64,000 bases of DNA from assembly GCF_047495875.1 (NCBI RefSeq), contig NC_092480.1:434001-498000 (forward strand). Direction: 5' to 3'. Below, one piece after another: positions 48,479 to 61,464 of the stretch. A program made the translations under genes and the position numbers. Origin of the DNA: Pithys albifrons albifrons (Eukaryota > Chordata > Aves > Passeriformes > Thamnophilidae). Each line of letters opens with the position of its first letter. Position 1 is the first letter of the stretch. Below the pieces are notes generated by a model. It searched no databases. It worked only from the letters and a program-made list of their open reading frames with translations, and was not told the DNA's origin.

Positions 48479-49067
48479 AGCTGACCAGGAGCCCCCCCCT
48501 TGTGCCAGCTCTCCCTGCCCAGGAGCCCCCCCTTGTGCCAGCTCTCCCTGCCCAGGAGCCCCCCCCCTGTGCCAGCTCTCCCTGCCCAGGAGCCCCCCCC
48601 CCTGTGCCAGCTCTCCCTGCCCAGGAGCCCCCCCCCTGTGCCAGCTCTCCCTGCCCAGGAGCCCCCCCCTGTGCCAGCTCTCCCTGCCCAGGAGCCCCCC
48701 CCTGTGCCAGCTCTCCCTGCCCAGGAGCCCCCCCCTGTGCCAGCTCTCCCTGCCCAGGAGCCCCCCCCTGTGCCAGCTCTCCCTGCCCAGGAGCCCCCCC
48801 CTGTGCCAGCTCTCCCTGCCCAGGAGCCCCCCCCCTGTGCCAGCTCTCCCTGCCCAGGAGCCCCCCCCGTGCCAGCTCCCCCTGACCAGGGCTCCCTCCA
48901 CCCCGTTCCAGCTCTGCCTGCCCAGGAGCCCCCCCCCACCCCGTGCCAGCCCCCCCCCGTTCCAGCTCTGCCTGCCCAGGAGCCCCCCCACCACCCCGTG
49001 CCAGCCCCACCCCGTTCCAGCTCTGCCTGCCCAGGGGCTGCCCCCTGTGCCAGCTCCCCCAGTTCTG
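48479..49067. repeat. 32-35-bp C-tract minisatellite, about 16 copies
   Basis: The unit is CCAGGAG, a run of 7 to 10 C, then TGTGCCAGCTCTCCCTGC. The first twelve copies (to about 48880) are nearly identical except for C-run length. The last four or so are diverged, with GTTCCAGCTCTGCCTG and ACCCCGTGCCAGC variants. The gradient suggests the left end is the actively expanding part. On the minus strand each unit carries a G7-G10 run and several GGG, giving dense quadruplex potential. Open frames up to 265 codons on both strands come from the absence of stops in the unit. Confidence 0.97.
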
Positions 49068-52000
49068 GTGTGCCCTGATGAGTTTTATGCCCCAGAGTTA
49101 CTGTTTGGACACACCTCATGGGGTAAAACCAGCCGGGGGTGAGGTGTGATGGCTTTATCTGCCACAGAGCGAGCAGTGACTCGGAGCCAGGTGGGAGCAA
49201 CATGGAATCCAGTCAGAGAAATGAAAGGATGGTCCTGGCAGCAAATTGGGCTGTGTGTGAATATAAAGGCTGCTGAATAACAGGGGATGGAAAGTGCTGA
49301 GCAGCAGCGAGGTACAGATGGAACGAGTTCAGAAAACATTTTTACAGGAGAAACCAAGTACGAGCCAATAAACGCTGCAATTCTTTGCTCCTGGAAGCAG
49401 AGCTGGATGCTGAAACCTTCAGTCCTACCTGTGTTAAGGGTTGGCAAACAGTAGAGTGTCAAAACAATTAGAGTTGATTCTCTGGTTGCTGATGTGCAAG
49501 CTGAAGTGGCAGCTGAGATGTTCAGCAAAACCATTACTAAGCAAAATGATGTATCATCATCTGTGTCGCTCTCAGTAATTCCAAGGTAAGAATGAAAAGA
49601 AGGACGAGAAGAGAGTGAGTGGGATTTGAGAGGCACAATAAAAACAAGTCAAGAGGTGAGGAGGCTGTGGCATGCTGATTGAAAAAATGTTATATGTAAT
49701 CTGGAGCCTTATGTCAAGTATAAGAACTCAGGAGGAGGGTGGAATGGGCACCTGAGCTGAGATTCACTCCAGGGATGTTGTGGCAGATGGAGCTGATACC
49801 CTGAGAGAGGCGAAGGGGTGAAAGGAATAATGAACAATCTTCACAATGTAGAAGTAAAAGAAATACTAGAGCTGTTACAAGAGAGCAAGCAGGAGATGTT
49901 TAGATTTATGAGTTCTTTTGGATGGCAGCCATGGTTTGTCTTTATGTCCCAGTAACTGGTTCTTGGTTTGAGCTTCCTCAGGTCATCAGATTAGTGCCAG
50001 CAGCTCTAAGAGTTTTTCAGCTCTTTCTTGGATCCTCCAGCAGGCAGGGAACTAACATGTGGAGTGCAAACACCACATGCTTTTGGGGGAGCTGTCCTGA
50101 CAAGTAAAGCAGTGGCAAAAAGGAAGAATAGAAGATTTTAATATGGCACAATCTGTCTCTTCTCTGTTAATATTTCTCTCCACTTTTTGCAGAGGTTTTG
50201 GAAATTACATTTAAGGCTGGTGTTGTAGTTCAGAATGTTGCTGCTGTTGTTGAGGGATGGCTTCAGAAGGGACCTAAGCCATGGTCAGGGCTGTCCATCA
50301 CAAGTAGAGAGCAGATGGTTCCTTGGAGTCCAGTGGATGACTTTGATCTCAAAAGTAACACACACAACGGAGTCTCTGCTTGGAAAAGGGCCAGCAAGTG
50401 AGGGCCAGCCCTCAGTGCTCCTGGGGGAAAGCCTCATGCAGGGCAGTTCTCCTGGTGCTCCTTCTCTTCTTCCTTGCATTGCTTCCTTTAAAGCTGATTA
50501 AAGACAATCCAGGCTTGTCTTGGACAATGTACAATGCACAGCCCTGAGCCCCAGCGTGGTCAGCTGAGACAAACTCCTACTGAATTGTCAGGGCACCCTG
50601 GGAAGTGCTTTGCTATCAGATTTTCCAGTCCATCCAGAGATTTCAAACAGCAGTTTCATTTTTCCTTTTTTAATTGAATTGAAGAATGTAATGGGACCTT
50701 GTGACTGTTACTGGTGATCCTGAGGAGGACTGGAGCAGTTTAAACCTCAACCATGCAGGGCACCCTTGTAAACTTTTCTTTACCTCCTGGGAGCTACTGA
50801 AGAAAGGAGGGGGGAAAAAACTCACATGAAAAAAGCAGCTTTCAGTTACTAAACCCCATCGTGGTATTGAATTCTAACCAAGTACATCCAGCCCTGGCAG
50901 CCAGAAATGCCCAGAGGAGCAAAGCTGCTGAATCAGAAGAGGATCAGAATGGGAGGGATGGTAGGGAATATGAGAGTAGCACTAGGTGAGTTTATTTGAT
51001 AGACTTAGAGCTGCTTTGTATTTGCAAATCATCTGGGAGGAAACTTCTCTGCTTATTTTTATTATCATTGCTGGGATTTGTTCCTAAATTATTTAGCAAG
51101 TGTCTTCTGAGAGCAACTTCCTGCATATGGATTAGTTTTCACCAGCTCCTTGATAGTCTTGAGGAAATGTTGCTGCTGGGAGGTGCCAAAAGCTTTGGGC
51201 ACCCTTTGGGCTGTGGCCTGAGTACATGGGGAGTTCCTGGTGCTCTGCCCCTCTCCAGTTCAAATCTTATTTGCAGGGTGTGGAGTGGCCACTTAAATCC
51301 TGTGCTTTCCTTTCTGCTCCCTCCCTGAGTGACTCTCGAGGCCCTTCAGAATCCTCCCCATGAATGTTCCTGCCACGAGGGCTCGGGCAAAGAGAGTCAC
51401 CCTGGCACTCTGTCCTCGTGGGCACGTGGGAGCTGATGGGCAGGAGGGGCCAGCCAGAGAAATGAGGTTCCCAGGCTGGTCCCTGGGCCCTTATCTGACC
51501 TGCAGCAGGTCCTGCTGTGGCTCTGCAGGGCAGGTCCCCTGTGGCTCCCTGGGACAAGCCATGCTGGCCACCAGCAGTGACCTTCAGAACGTGAGCACTG
51601 CCTGAACTGCTGCTGTTCTCTGCCCAGGAGGGGCCCCAGGGACACAGCCTGGGAAAATGCCCCTGCAGACATCCCATGCTGGGCTGGAGCATCTCCTGTG
51701 GGCACAACCACCCACCACAGTCATTTCTCCCTCAGTTTTCAAGCAGAGACACTGTTGTCCCAAGTTTAGCAACTCCACCATGTGAGGTGGTGGTGGGAAC
51801 TCCAAGCAAGTGCTCATTTCACTGTAGACTTTATTGTACCCATTGAGGTACCAACCCAAGCCTAATTTAGCCACATCTTTGGAACATTAAGCAGCCCCTG
51901 TGGCATCTTGTCACTTGTTTATGGTTTTGCCAAGCACCTTTTTGCTTCCTGGGCAGTAGGTTGGTGTTCCCAGGAAACCTGGGGAGATGCAGCACTCCAG

Positions 52001-52451
52001 CCCTGGGCAGGGATGGCTTCACTGAGTGTGGTTTGGTTTGCTCCAGGATGTTGTGTGGCCATCAGCTGACCAGTGACAATTTATTTAGAAATACATTCTA
52101 GCCAGGGCTGGTTGCTGTTCCAAAAAATCCTGTGCTGTCCCTTCTCTGCCACACTTGATGGGGTGTGTTTGCTAAAGCTGCTGTTGCAGATGCTTGAGCA
52201 ATAAAACCTTTACAGCTATTTCAGATATTGCTGCAGTGGGCAATTTTGCTCATTAATTTTCCCATTGTGGATGGGATTTCACGAGGTGTGAAGTCATGCA
52301 GAGCCATGCCTGACACTGTCCCTGTTCCTGCCTGTAACACCAACCTCGGAGGGCAAAAGGCACTGGAATGAGAAGGGGATGTTTGAGGGAAGGTGGAGCT
52401 GATGGATGATGAAGGGACTGCCAGTTGTGCAGCTCCACATCCAATAATCAG
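49068..52451. other. unique sequence without supported gene
   Basis: No recognised repeat. The 183-codon minus-strand frame at 49085-49636 is long, but it has no recognisable motif and starts inside the edge of the minisatellite. About one such frame is expected by chance in a window of this size. Confidence 0.4.
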
Positions 52452-52515
52452 CCATAAAATCAGAATATCCTGAGCTGGAAGGGACCCACAAGGATCATCC
52501 AGATCCAGATCCTTA
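52452..52515 (-). mobile_element. CR1 retrotransposon, short 3' end
   Basis: The plus strand reads CATAAAATCAGAATATCCTG, AGCTGGAAGGGACCCACAAG and GATCATCCAG, the reverse complement of the CR1 3' terminus common in songbirds. The rest of the element is gone or unrecognisable. Confidence 0.88.
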
Positions 52516-54960
52516 TGCAGTGACTTCTGCTCTTGCTCTGCACAGTTACATTTATTGTTCTTTGTTCCTTCTTGCCCAACACTGTGGAGACTTTCAGGAC
52601 CCTGCAGGGAGAAAGGGGCTATAAAAATATAACAATAATGATTTCTTTCTACCACCTTCACCCAAGAAACCCATGATAGTGCTGGCCCATGGGTGGATAG
52701 GTGGGAAAGGGAAGCCCTGAGAGGTAGAAAGAATTACAGAAGGCTAAAAGTAAAGCCAGTAGAGAACAGGAGATTGACCTGAGAGCAAGGGCTGGGTCTG
52801 ACCCTTTCTGTTGTCCCCATCTTGTCTTCTCTTTTGGGATAATTTTTTAATCCATGCACAAACCATTACTATCTGGTAAATATTTGTCTCTTGCAGAAGA
52901 GGGGTTTGCTTCCCCTGCAGAGTAGCTGCAGTGATGCCTGCACTAAAATACACCCACCACTGCCACAGCTCAGAGTGCCCCCTCCAGCCTCTGCTCCAGG
53001 GCTGTAGCTCAACTTACCCTGCAAATATTAAGCCACATGATGGACAGTGATAGGTCAAAGCAGGGAAGAGCTGGAATTATTCTTCTCCTATTTTAAAACA
53101 ATGAACTTGTGTTATTTCTCCCATTTTCATATTTGTCCCAATTTATGGGTAGATAAGTCTGGAATTTTGAAAAGCGACATCATGAATTGCTTTTCTTATG
53201 GATTGAGCTTTTAATGTGCAAACAATGAAAACAATAAAACTTGCATTTAAAAACAAACATTCCTAACACAGGAGCTGCATTAAAATGACACAAATTGCTT
53301 TTGTGGGCTGAGTTTAACAGAACACCCATGAGGTTCCACTTAAAAACAACAAGGCAACAAAAATCAAATTGCATTGTTTTACTGGCAAACAAAATGGTGA
53401 ACATGCCTTGGGCTACGTTTTCAGCATGTTTTCTTGGGAGATCAAAGCTTAAATCCCATTAACCCTTGAAATGTCAGCCCAGTGAATACCATTCCTTTGC
53501 CTCTGAGCTCCTGAGAACACAAATCCAGGTCTCTGCCTGTACCTGGTGCTGTTCCATCTCCTCCAGAGCAGTCACAGCTTCCCTGGTGCCCCCCAGTTGG
53601 TCCCCCCAGTGCCATCCCCACGGGGGCACTGCCTGGGAGGTGGGCACAGTTCCCACAGAGGCTTTGCCAGCCCACGGTGCCTTCCCATTTTACTGACTTG
53701 GAGATCTGGAGAGAAGCCAGAACTAAAATACAGTTAGTTATTTATTTTAGTATTTTCTGTGCTGCTGCATCTCCCCACTGGCAAGTGGCTGAATGAGGCT
53801 CCCTTTGTGGGCAAGCAGAGCCATTTTTAGGGCAAATTTGGGTCTTGATTGGGCCCCTCTTCATTAATAATCTCCTCCTGGCCATCAGGGGTATTGGTGC
53901 TTCAAAGTGGTGGATGTTTGGTTGCTCATAATGAAGGAAAGTTGATTTGTGTTGATGTTTTTCACCTGTTCCAACAAGCACTGGGCAACTCACAGCCCTC
54001 CTGAGGAAGTAAATGCACATGAGATGCCACTTCCTGAGGATTTCCTGCTTTTTCAGGGACAATAATCTAGTATTTTGTACAAATTTGCCTGTTTCCTGTG
54101 CTGGGCCAGGTCTTAGTCTGACTTTACCCTGCTGGGACCCAGTTTCATGTAGAAATACAACCCCCCCCCAGCAGTTATTAATTGCAAATATCTGTGTCCA
54201 TGTACACTGTGGAGTGCCATGAAGATCAGGAGGACAGAACAGATGCACCTTCTGGAGCTGGTTTGGGAGCATGGGAACCTTTGGCTGCCCTGGAGAGCTG
54301 CAGGATTGGCCTGGGGGGACCCTGCAGGGAGAGGATCAGTGTGTTGGGAGAGTGGCCAGGGGGCTGAAGTCAAAAGGGAGAAGTTTTTAAACTGAATTTC
54401 TTAAAAATAAAAGAACAAAATGAAGAAAAAAGAAAGGGGAGGGGGAAGCCTGAATGTATTTGTGAGCAGCTCCCTGTGCAAGTGGAGCTGGGCAGGAAGG
54501 TGGATGTGGCCCAGCTCACACAGAAGCAAACTGTGCTTTCCCTCTGTGTTCCCCCTCCAGGGCCTCCTGTGCACATGCCAGAGGTCCCTCCTCAGCTGCT
54601 CCAGCTGCAGCCCCAGCCCCACAGCTGTTTGCAGCTGGATGCCCCCCAGCCCTGCCCAACTGCCCTTCCCACAGCAATGGCCCCGTGGAAAGGGGTCACC
54701 CAGCAGAGAGTGCAGCCCAACAACGTGTCAAACAGGCACTTCAGACAGCCCTGCCTTTTATTGGGGGGCTTTGGGGAGGCTGTTTTAGCCCCCGTGGGCA
54801 GAGCTGTGGCCAAAGAGCTCAGCACTGTGCTGGTGGTTTGGTTTGGGTTTTTCACCTGAGTTCTTCACAAGGAGGTTTCTGCCTCACCCCCTGCTGCCCC
54901 TTCCCTTCGGGAATGTTCCTTGCCATGGAAAAATGAAAGGTGCACAGATCTGATCTCTCT
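52516..54960. other. unique sequence without supported gene
   Basis: Nothing I can assign. Frames at 53742-54272 (minus) and 54476-54859 (plus) are open for 127 to 176 codons but contain no recognisable domain and have no clear splice context. Confidence 0.4.
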
Positions 54961-55214
54961 GTGACCAGGGACAGGACCCAGGGAACAGCTGGAGCTGTGC
55001 CAGGGAGGGTTGGGTTGGATCTCAGGAGAAGGTTCTCCCCCAGAGGGTGGTGGGCACTGACCAGGCTCCCCAGGGCAGTGGGCACAGCCCCGAGGCTGCC
55101 AGAGCTCCAGGAGGGTTTGGACAACGGGACAGGGAGAGGGTGGGATTGTTGGGATGTCTGTGCAGGGCCAGGAGCTGATCCTTGGGGGTCTCTTCCAGCT
55201 CAGGATATTTTGTC
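54961..55214 (+). mobile_element. CR1 retrotransposon, end of ORF2 plus 3' UTR
   Basis: Runs from GTGACCAGGGACAGGACCCA through GAAGGTTCTCCCCCAGAGGG, CCGAGGCTGCCAGAGCTCCA and GGTGGGATTGTTGGGATGTC to TCTTCCAGCTCAGGATATTT. This is a young-looking, 5'-truncated CR1 in plus orientation. Against the usual form it lacks some bases near ACAACGGGACAGGGAG, so the ORF2 frame is broken. Confidence 0.95.
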
Positions 55215-55430
55215 ACCATCCAGTGTGGGGCAGAGGTGTGACCATGTCCCATGGCAGAATCCCTAAATCTGTGATACAAACAGTGAGCACAGAATAAATC
55301 CTCCCTTTTCACCCCTAATGTGTAGATACTTCATAACAAATGCCATAAATCTGAGGGAGAGGATCAAGAATAATAAAAAAATAAAACATGAAGAATAATT
55401 CACAGGTTTTTATTATCTTAGAGAGTGGCT

Positions 55431-55472
55431 GATGGCTGGACTTGATGATCTAAAAGGTCTTTAATTCTGTGA
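55431..55472 (+). mobile_element. CR1 retrotransposon, terminal 3' scrap
   Basis: GATGGCTGGACTTGATGATC then TAAAAGGTCTTTAATTCTGT is the end of a CR1 3' UTR of a different subtype from the copy 220 bp upstream. Only about 42 bp are recognisable. Confidence 0.75.
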
Positions 55473-58400
55473 AGTTTGCTTGATGCTGCACAGATCTGGG
55501 TTAAAGGGGAGTCTCTTCCCCAGGACCATTTGCAGTCAGAGCAGGAGGTGCACAGGTTTGGCATCTTCACTCCAACTTTTACTGGCTCTGAATCTGTGAG
55601 GGGGAAAACTGGATTTTATGATGGGCAGGGAAAAAAAAAGCAGCCTGTTCCAATGTCTTTATTCCTGGCAGGTTGGGACATTTAGGAGTGGCAGGGGTTG
55701 TTGTTGCATATAGGAAGGTTTTATTGCTTCCCCTTCAGTACAAGCTGTGTCATGTCTGTCCCCTCGATTTCCCCTTTTGCTACTGGGATGAGGAAACAAA
55801 GAGAACGGAGGGAAACACCAAAAAAAAAAAAGCAGCACTTGTTTCCTTCTGTCTGTCACTCAAAACTTGTACATGTGTTTTGGGGGAGAGGGGAAATCAA
55901 AATTTACCTCCAGACAGCTGATTCTGCCTCACCAGACCCAACTGAGAGGAGCTGGGAGGGAGCTGCCTGTGCCACCCTCTGCCAGGGGGTTTCTCCCTCT
56001 AGTTGAGCAGCTCTGCAGAGACTTGTCCCAGCCCCTCCCAGGCCACAGCAGGACCTGCCAGGACGTTGCCTTTTCTGTCCTGCCACAATTCCTCTGGGGA
56101 TTGCAGGAACGTGGGGAGTTCAGTAATGCTGTGCTGGCAGCCCAGATTCCAGGGAGTATTTCCCTGCACAATGGTTGCATTTAGAGAGGTTTGCTCCAAA
56201 CAGAGCCTGGTGGCAGAGTCCAATTTCCAATGTGAAGTGAGGTGTGATTTTTAGTTTCATTTTTTATGAATTCTTTTTTTTTCCCTAATTCCATCATCAT
56301 TATTGTGTTCTGAGCCCTTTGCCAAGGGCTGGTGTTTGGTACTGAAGTGCAGCTCATTCTCCTGGTGCCAGCTTGCAGGGCACAAAGGTTGACCTGGGTA
56401 CTGGGTGGCTGTGGCCACTGCTGGTGGCACCACGACAGGGCTGGTCCCAAGGGTGCCTTGAATGTGCTCCCTCACCTGGGCTGCATTTCAGGTACCTGCA
56501 AACACCCCCATTTCACCCCAGCTGTGGAGATGATGGATGAAGTTTCCACAGTGAGAATTCAGTTCCCATGGGGGGCGGTGGGGCCACCAGGGGGATGTGG
56601 TGGGGCCACCATGATGAGGGTCTGGTGGTGCCCTTGGAGGGGATGTGGTTCCCACCCCTCTGGTGTCCCACGAGGACACTCCAGACTCTGCTCTCTGCCA
56701 TACACAGCACATGGAGATGCTGGAGTGGGTCAAGCTGAAACTTTTCACTGGCTCTCCATTCCCACAAGCCATTTTTGCAAAGGAAAGTTAATATCTTGGC
56801 TCTTTCCTTTGGGAAGTTTGGGATACCCAGGAAGTGAAGGCACCAAGTGAGCAGGACCCTCTGGGCTCAGAAGGCATCCTGGGGCATTAGGCATGGATGG
56901 CATTTGATCCAAGAACTGAGGTTCCTCTGTTTTATTGATTTAACCTGTGTGTGGTTGGACACACACAATGGGCTGCATTATGAGTGCCATGTGCAGCTCT
57001 GCTCCTGCCAAGAAACCCAGGAACCCCCAGCAAGGGGCAGATGTTTCCCACCCGAAAATTCATTCCTCCCAGGATGAGAGAGAGAGAGAGAGGGGCTGCT
57101 CCTCAGGACTCTGAGGCACAGAGGTGCACATTTGTGTCTCTCTGGTCCCATTTGGCTCTTTGGGAGCAGCAGAGGACTTCCCTCCCTGTGTGGTTTGCTC
57201 GTGTTCCCAGCAGGAATGATGCTGGGAGGGTGCAGGAGAGGCTGCTCCCAGCTGGACTGTGGGGCATGGGGAGGGGCTGAGCTCTGAGCACCTGCACTTT
57301 AGGAGCAATTACCTTGTAGTGTACCAGAGTAGTTTACTGGGTTTGTGCTTAGGTTGCTGCATTGTTGATAAAAATGCTTTTGGAGGGGATGAGATCTTAT
57401 GCCCAAGTGTTAAAAAGGAACGTGTAGGTCTGAAAAGGGATTTCTAGGTCTAAAAGGAGTCTCTTGGTGTCTCCAGCTGAGCCCTTCAGAAATGAAGCTC
57501 AAGGACCAAGAGAGGTTTAACTCAAACCCAGCAAGTGTTGCAGAGGGTTGGGTTGTGCAGTTTGTATTTCCACGTGCAGCCCCCTGAGCCAGGCACAGTC
57601 CAGCCCAAGGCCAGGACAGCAAGACAGGTGGGAAAAAATGCAGGGATTACCCATGGTGGTTCCTTGGTACGTAAATGGAGTTCCAGGGTGGTGATAAGTG
57701 TTTAAGTCAGAAAAGCACAGCAGTGGCAGCACTAACAGGTGGGGGTGAGGTGGGGGAGACACCCTGGTCAAAAGGCAAGGGCTGGTTTGGCCAGTGTGAG
57801 GCACAGCCCCAGGTTCCTCTGCAGGGCTGTGGTGGAGCAGCAGATTCACCCTGTGTGGCAGCAGAGAACACTCAACCTTCTGAACATAAAGCCACTGAAC
57901 TGTTGATGATGGGACAGTTTTCATGTAAGCTGTTGCTGAGAAAACTCCCAATTTCTTTGCTGTGTTTCAAATGAAGGTGGAGCATTCCTGAGACACTTCC
58001 CATCCTCTTCAGAATTAAACACTTCAATTGGCCATTTGGAAATGACTTTTCATTTCCATTTTTGTATAAGAAAAATACTTTTTTTAAAGTCAAATTAGAA
58101 ATAGGTGCTTTAAGTTTTATTAAAGTGAAACCTGTTTGAGCAGTGGAGGAAATATTTTGTGTGGGAACAGAGAGGCTCCTTGGGCATCCTGAGGTCTGAG
58201 TCCTCCTCCTGATTTTGCAAAAAAACACATCAAACTGTGGAAAAATCAGAGTCACCCACAGAAGAGATTCCAGCTCAAAGCAGCCCCAAGGAGCAGTTCA
58301 GTGTAAAGGTTATGGGTCTGTGTGTTCTTGCACAGCATGTTCCAGAATATTTCCCTGTTGGGACAGCGAGTCTGTATTTAAGTAGCAATAATTTACACAA

Positions 58401-59500
58401 AGAATTGACAGATTGGAATGCACCTGGTTCAGGCTGTTGGTTCCTACTCTCATTCCAAGTTTTCTCTGCTGAAATGCAGCTGGGATAGTTTATGGGGATG
58501 TCCTGCCATAGCTGGGGCTGCTCTGCTTGGATGTGCCCTCAAATCAGATTGTGGGGTGGGATCCCAGGGCTAAACATGGAGGGCCAGAGAAATTTGGGAG
58601 GCTCCAGCATGGAGGGAGCTGTGTGGTGGATTTGCACTCGTGACCAGACTGGTCCCTTTAAGGAGACTCCAAGGGGGACCCAGAAAATCAGAACCACCCC
58701 AATCACCAGTTGCTTTGGAAAATTGAGGCCAGGCTGCTCAGCTGCCTTGCTTGGCAATATTGTTTCAAAACAATGGGGCTCAATTAGATGAGAAGTATTT
58801 TAACACTTGGGAAGGCTGCCAGGTCATTTCCTTCTCCTTTATTGATTTTTTCCGTTGCCAGTAAATACATAGATGTGGCAGCAGAATGAAAGAAGCAGCG
58901 TTGGAGGGGGAGAAAAGCCAAGTGTTAAAAAGGAGTCTGTAACCAGATATGTCCCTTGAAGCTCTGGGAGGAAGGAGGACATTTTGAGGCAGAGGGAAGC
59001 AGGGGATTCAGGGAGGTGTTTCATGGGCTTAGCAGACAGCCCAACATTATTTTTCTCCAGCACTTGCCTGATCCTTTCCTCAGATTGGCTCCTGTTTCCT
59101 CCCCTCTTTGTGCAGCCCCTGCATGAGCTGCTCTGGTGTAAAGACATTCCACCTACATTCCTCTGCCACTGGCTGAGAGGAGGGGGAGTGCAATTATGTG
59201 GGCCAGAGAGGCACAAAAGGCTCTGCCTCACAGCCAAAGCCTGTGAACTTGAGGTAACTTTTTCCCTTAAAAATATACATTAAAAAAAATCAAAGCAAAG
59301 AGGGGCTGTCAACAAGGGGCTGGTTCATTCCCCTCCTCTCCTACCTGCCTACAAATGAAGAGTTTGGAGCTGTAACTATCCCACCTGTAAATATTTCCCT
59401 CCCCAGCACTCTGCAGATCACCACAAAGTAAATACTTTTGAATTTTTGGCAGTATAATTGTTGCTCTCTGGCATTTTCATGTGCATCTTCTCCATACTAA
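55473..59500. other. unique sequence without supported gene
   Basis: Contains A12 at 55820-55831, a short GA run at 57076-57092 and a small direct repeat of GGTGGGGCCACCA at 56577-56612. Frames on both strands reach 172 codons but show no recognisable domain or convincing splice pair. Confidence 0.4.
57076..57092. repeat. (GA)n microsatellite
   Basis: About eight perfect GA units. Simple repeat. Confidence 0.85.
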
Positions 59501-59590
59501 TCACAGAATCTTAAAATCATTTGGGTTGGAAGGGACCTTGGAGATGATTTCATTCCAAGCCCCTGCCCTGGGCAGGGCCACCTCCCACCA
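59501..59590 (-). mobile_element. CR1 retrotransposon, short 3' end
   Basis: The plus strand reads TCACAGAATCTTAAAATCAT, TTGGGTTGGAAGGGACCTTG and CCCTGCCCTGGGCAGGGCCA, the reverse complement of a CR1 3' terminus. About 90 bp remain. Confidence 0.92.
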
Positions 59591-61243
59591 GAAAGGATAC
59601 TCTGATGGGTCAAGTGGGAACAGATCTTGGCCCTTGGATAAAAAGATGATTAATTCTGCAGGAATATTTGTCCCACACATTGATTGGGTTCTAAGGGGGG
59701 CCATTGTGGTGTTTATCCAAGGAGTTTCCAGGCTACAGGTGTGACTCTGCCTTTTCCACCTTCCCCAGCATCCTTGAGAGTCGTGCCCTGTCCCAGTTAT
59801 AAATGCTGGGAATATTCCACCATGGGCACCACCAGAAGGGAACATGTTGTAGCAGGAGACATGGAGCTGTCCATAAAAGCACTAGAAACTAAAAGACCCA
59901 CAGAAACCATGTCATTGTCCAGCTGAGGAATCTGGATCTTGGAGTAAATTGCTTCGAAGTTCCCACAAACTGGACCTTGTCCAGGTGGACATTTCCCAGG
60001 CTGTTCCAGGGCAGGATTTGTCCTGGGTGTCATTCCAGTTCTCAGCACTGCCCTTCATTAGCTGTGCTTGCTCCATGCACAAGGCTTGGAAATGTTCCTG
60101 TCCTGCTTTCCCTATTGATTTCTGTGCCCCTGCACTTCTCCTGCCCATTTTGTCTAATAAGCAAATTTCATTACCTGACTTCACAATTCTTCCTCTGGGC
60201 CATTAGAATTGCTTGACTGTATTCCTGGCAGAGCCTTTAATTAGAGAGGGATCAGGACTGATGCCATTAAACTGATCCATTAACCACACTCTTCCTGTGA
60301 CTCCAAGTGCAGGTGGTTCAGATAAAATGTGACCTGGACCCAAATCACCATTGAGTTCACTCTCCAAAGCCCCAAAGCTCCTCAGATCACCAGAGATGGG
60401 GAGGAAAAGTTAAATTAAGCCAGGAACCCCCATGGACCTCTCACAGATTCTGCCTCAGTTGTCCTGACACGGGAAACACCTCTGGTTTTATTCTGCAACC
60501 AAAGCATCTCTGTTGTATAAATGGTTCAGTCTCTCCCTGCACTTTTTGGAGGGTTAAGTTCCTTCCTTTGACAAAATGAAAATGTTATCACTTTACCATT
60601 AGCAGAATACCCTTGAGAGCTCCCTGAAAGTTTGTCCAAGTTTTAAATGTCACTATAAAACCCAATTAGGTTGGAAACCATAAGCTGAGATGGACATTTT
60701 GGCTTTCTGCAGCCCTGGGACGTGCTGCCTTGTCCAGCAGCCTGGGCACTTGCTGGGATAAACTGCAGTCCCTTTTCAGAGCTGGACGTAGCCAGAGATG
60801 GGCACAGAGGAGCTGAACATGATGATCTCAGCAGAGATGCCCTGAATGGAGGAGGAGGTTGCTGTGCCACGAGACTGTGCCCTCCCCAGCAGAGGTTCCT
60901 GCACTGAGGCCTCACACAGAATGGGGTTTTCCAAGCAAAAAAGTCTCCAAGGACACAACCTTAGCTGGCTGTGGCTGTAAGACCCTCAAAGCCATCTGGC
61001 ATTTCATCTCTTACCTCTGGAATATCCACATTTACTTCCCTACAGGCAAACCAAACAAAACCAAACAGGTTCACTTGCATCAAAATCTTGAGTGTGCAGA
61101 ATTGAACTCTGGTTATTCTGGTTCTTATATTTATTTATATTCACACTACTATAAAAATCATGTTTGATTCTTCCCTTTCTTCCCTGGAGTGGCTGCCCCA
61201 GGGTTTCCCCAAGGATGGCTCAGCACAAACTTCACATCAACCA
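59591..61243. other. unique sequence without supported gene
   Basis: No recognised repeat, RNA gene or splice-bounded frame. Short A/T-rich patches near 61030-61160. Confidence 0.4.
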
Positions 61244-61313
61244 TCCTGGGGGGTGGAACTAGATGGTCTTTGAGGTGTTTTCCAACCCAAACCATTCTAG
61301 GATTTTATGATCC
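61244..61313 (+). mobile_element. CR1 retrotransposon, short 3' end
   Basis: GGGGGGTGGAACTAGATGGT, CTTTGAGGTGTTTTCCAACC and CAAACCATTCTAGGATTTTA form a CR1 3' terminus in plus orientation. Upstream homology fades within a few tens of bases. Confidence 0.92.
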
Positions 61314-61440
61314 TTCTGGAAAGTTATTCCCACCTCTCCTCCAGCCAGAGAGGGTTAATTTGGCCTTTCCCTGGCCCTACAAGGGCAGCACCAGCCAGCA
61401 GGGTGGGGTGTTCCCTTGCACAGCTCATCAGAGGCAGATC

Positions 61441-61464
61441 ATCATTATTATTATTATTATTATT
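61441..61464. repeat. (ATT)n microsatellite
   Basis: About seven perfect ATT units. Simple repeat; it makes the poly-Ile or poly-Asn stretches in local open frames. Confidence 0.93.

Noticed and set aside
48406..49203. Long Gly/Ala- or Pro/Cys-rich frames on both strands
   Set aside because: Stop-free repeat unit with variable C runs; frames would be broken by each C-run change.
55820..55831. Poly-A tail of a processed pseudogene
   Set aside because: No gene-like sequence precedes it and no target-site duplication is evident.
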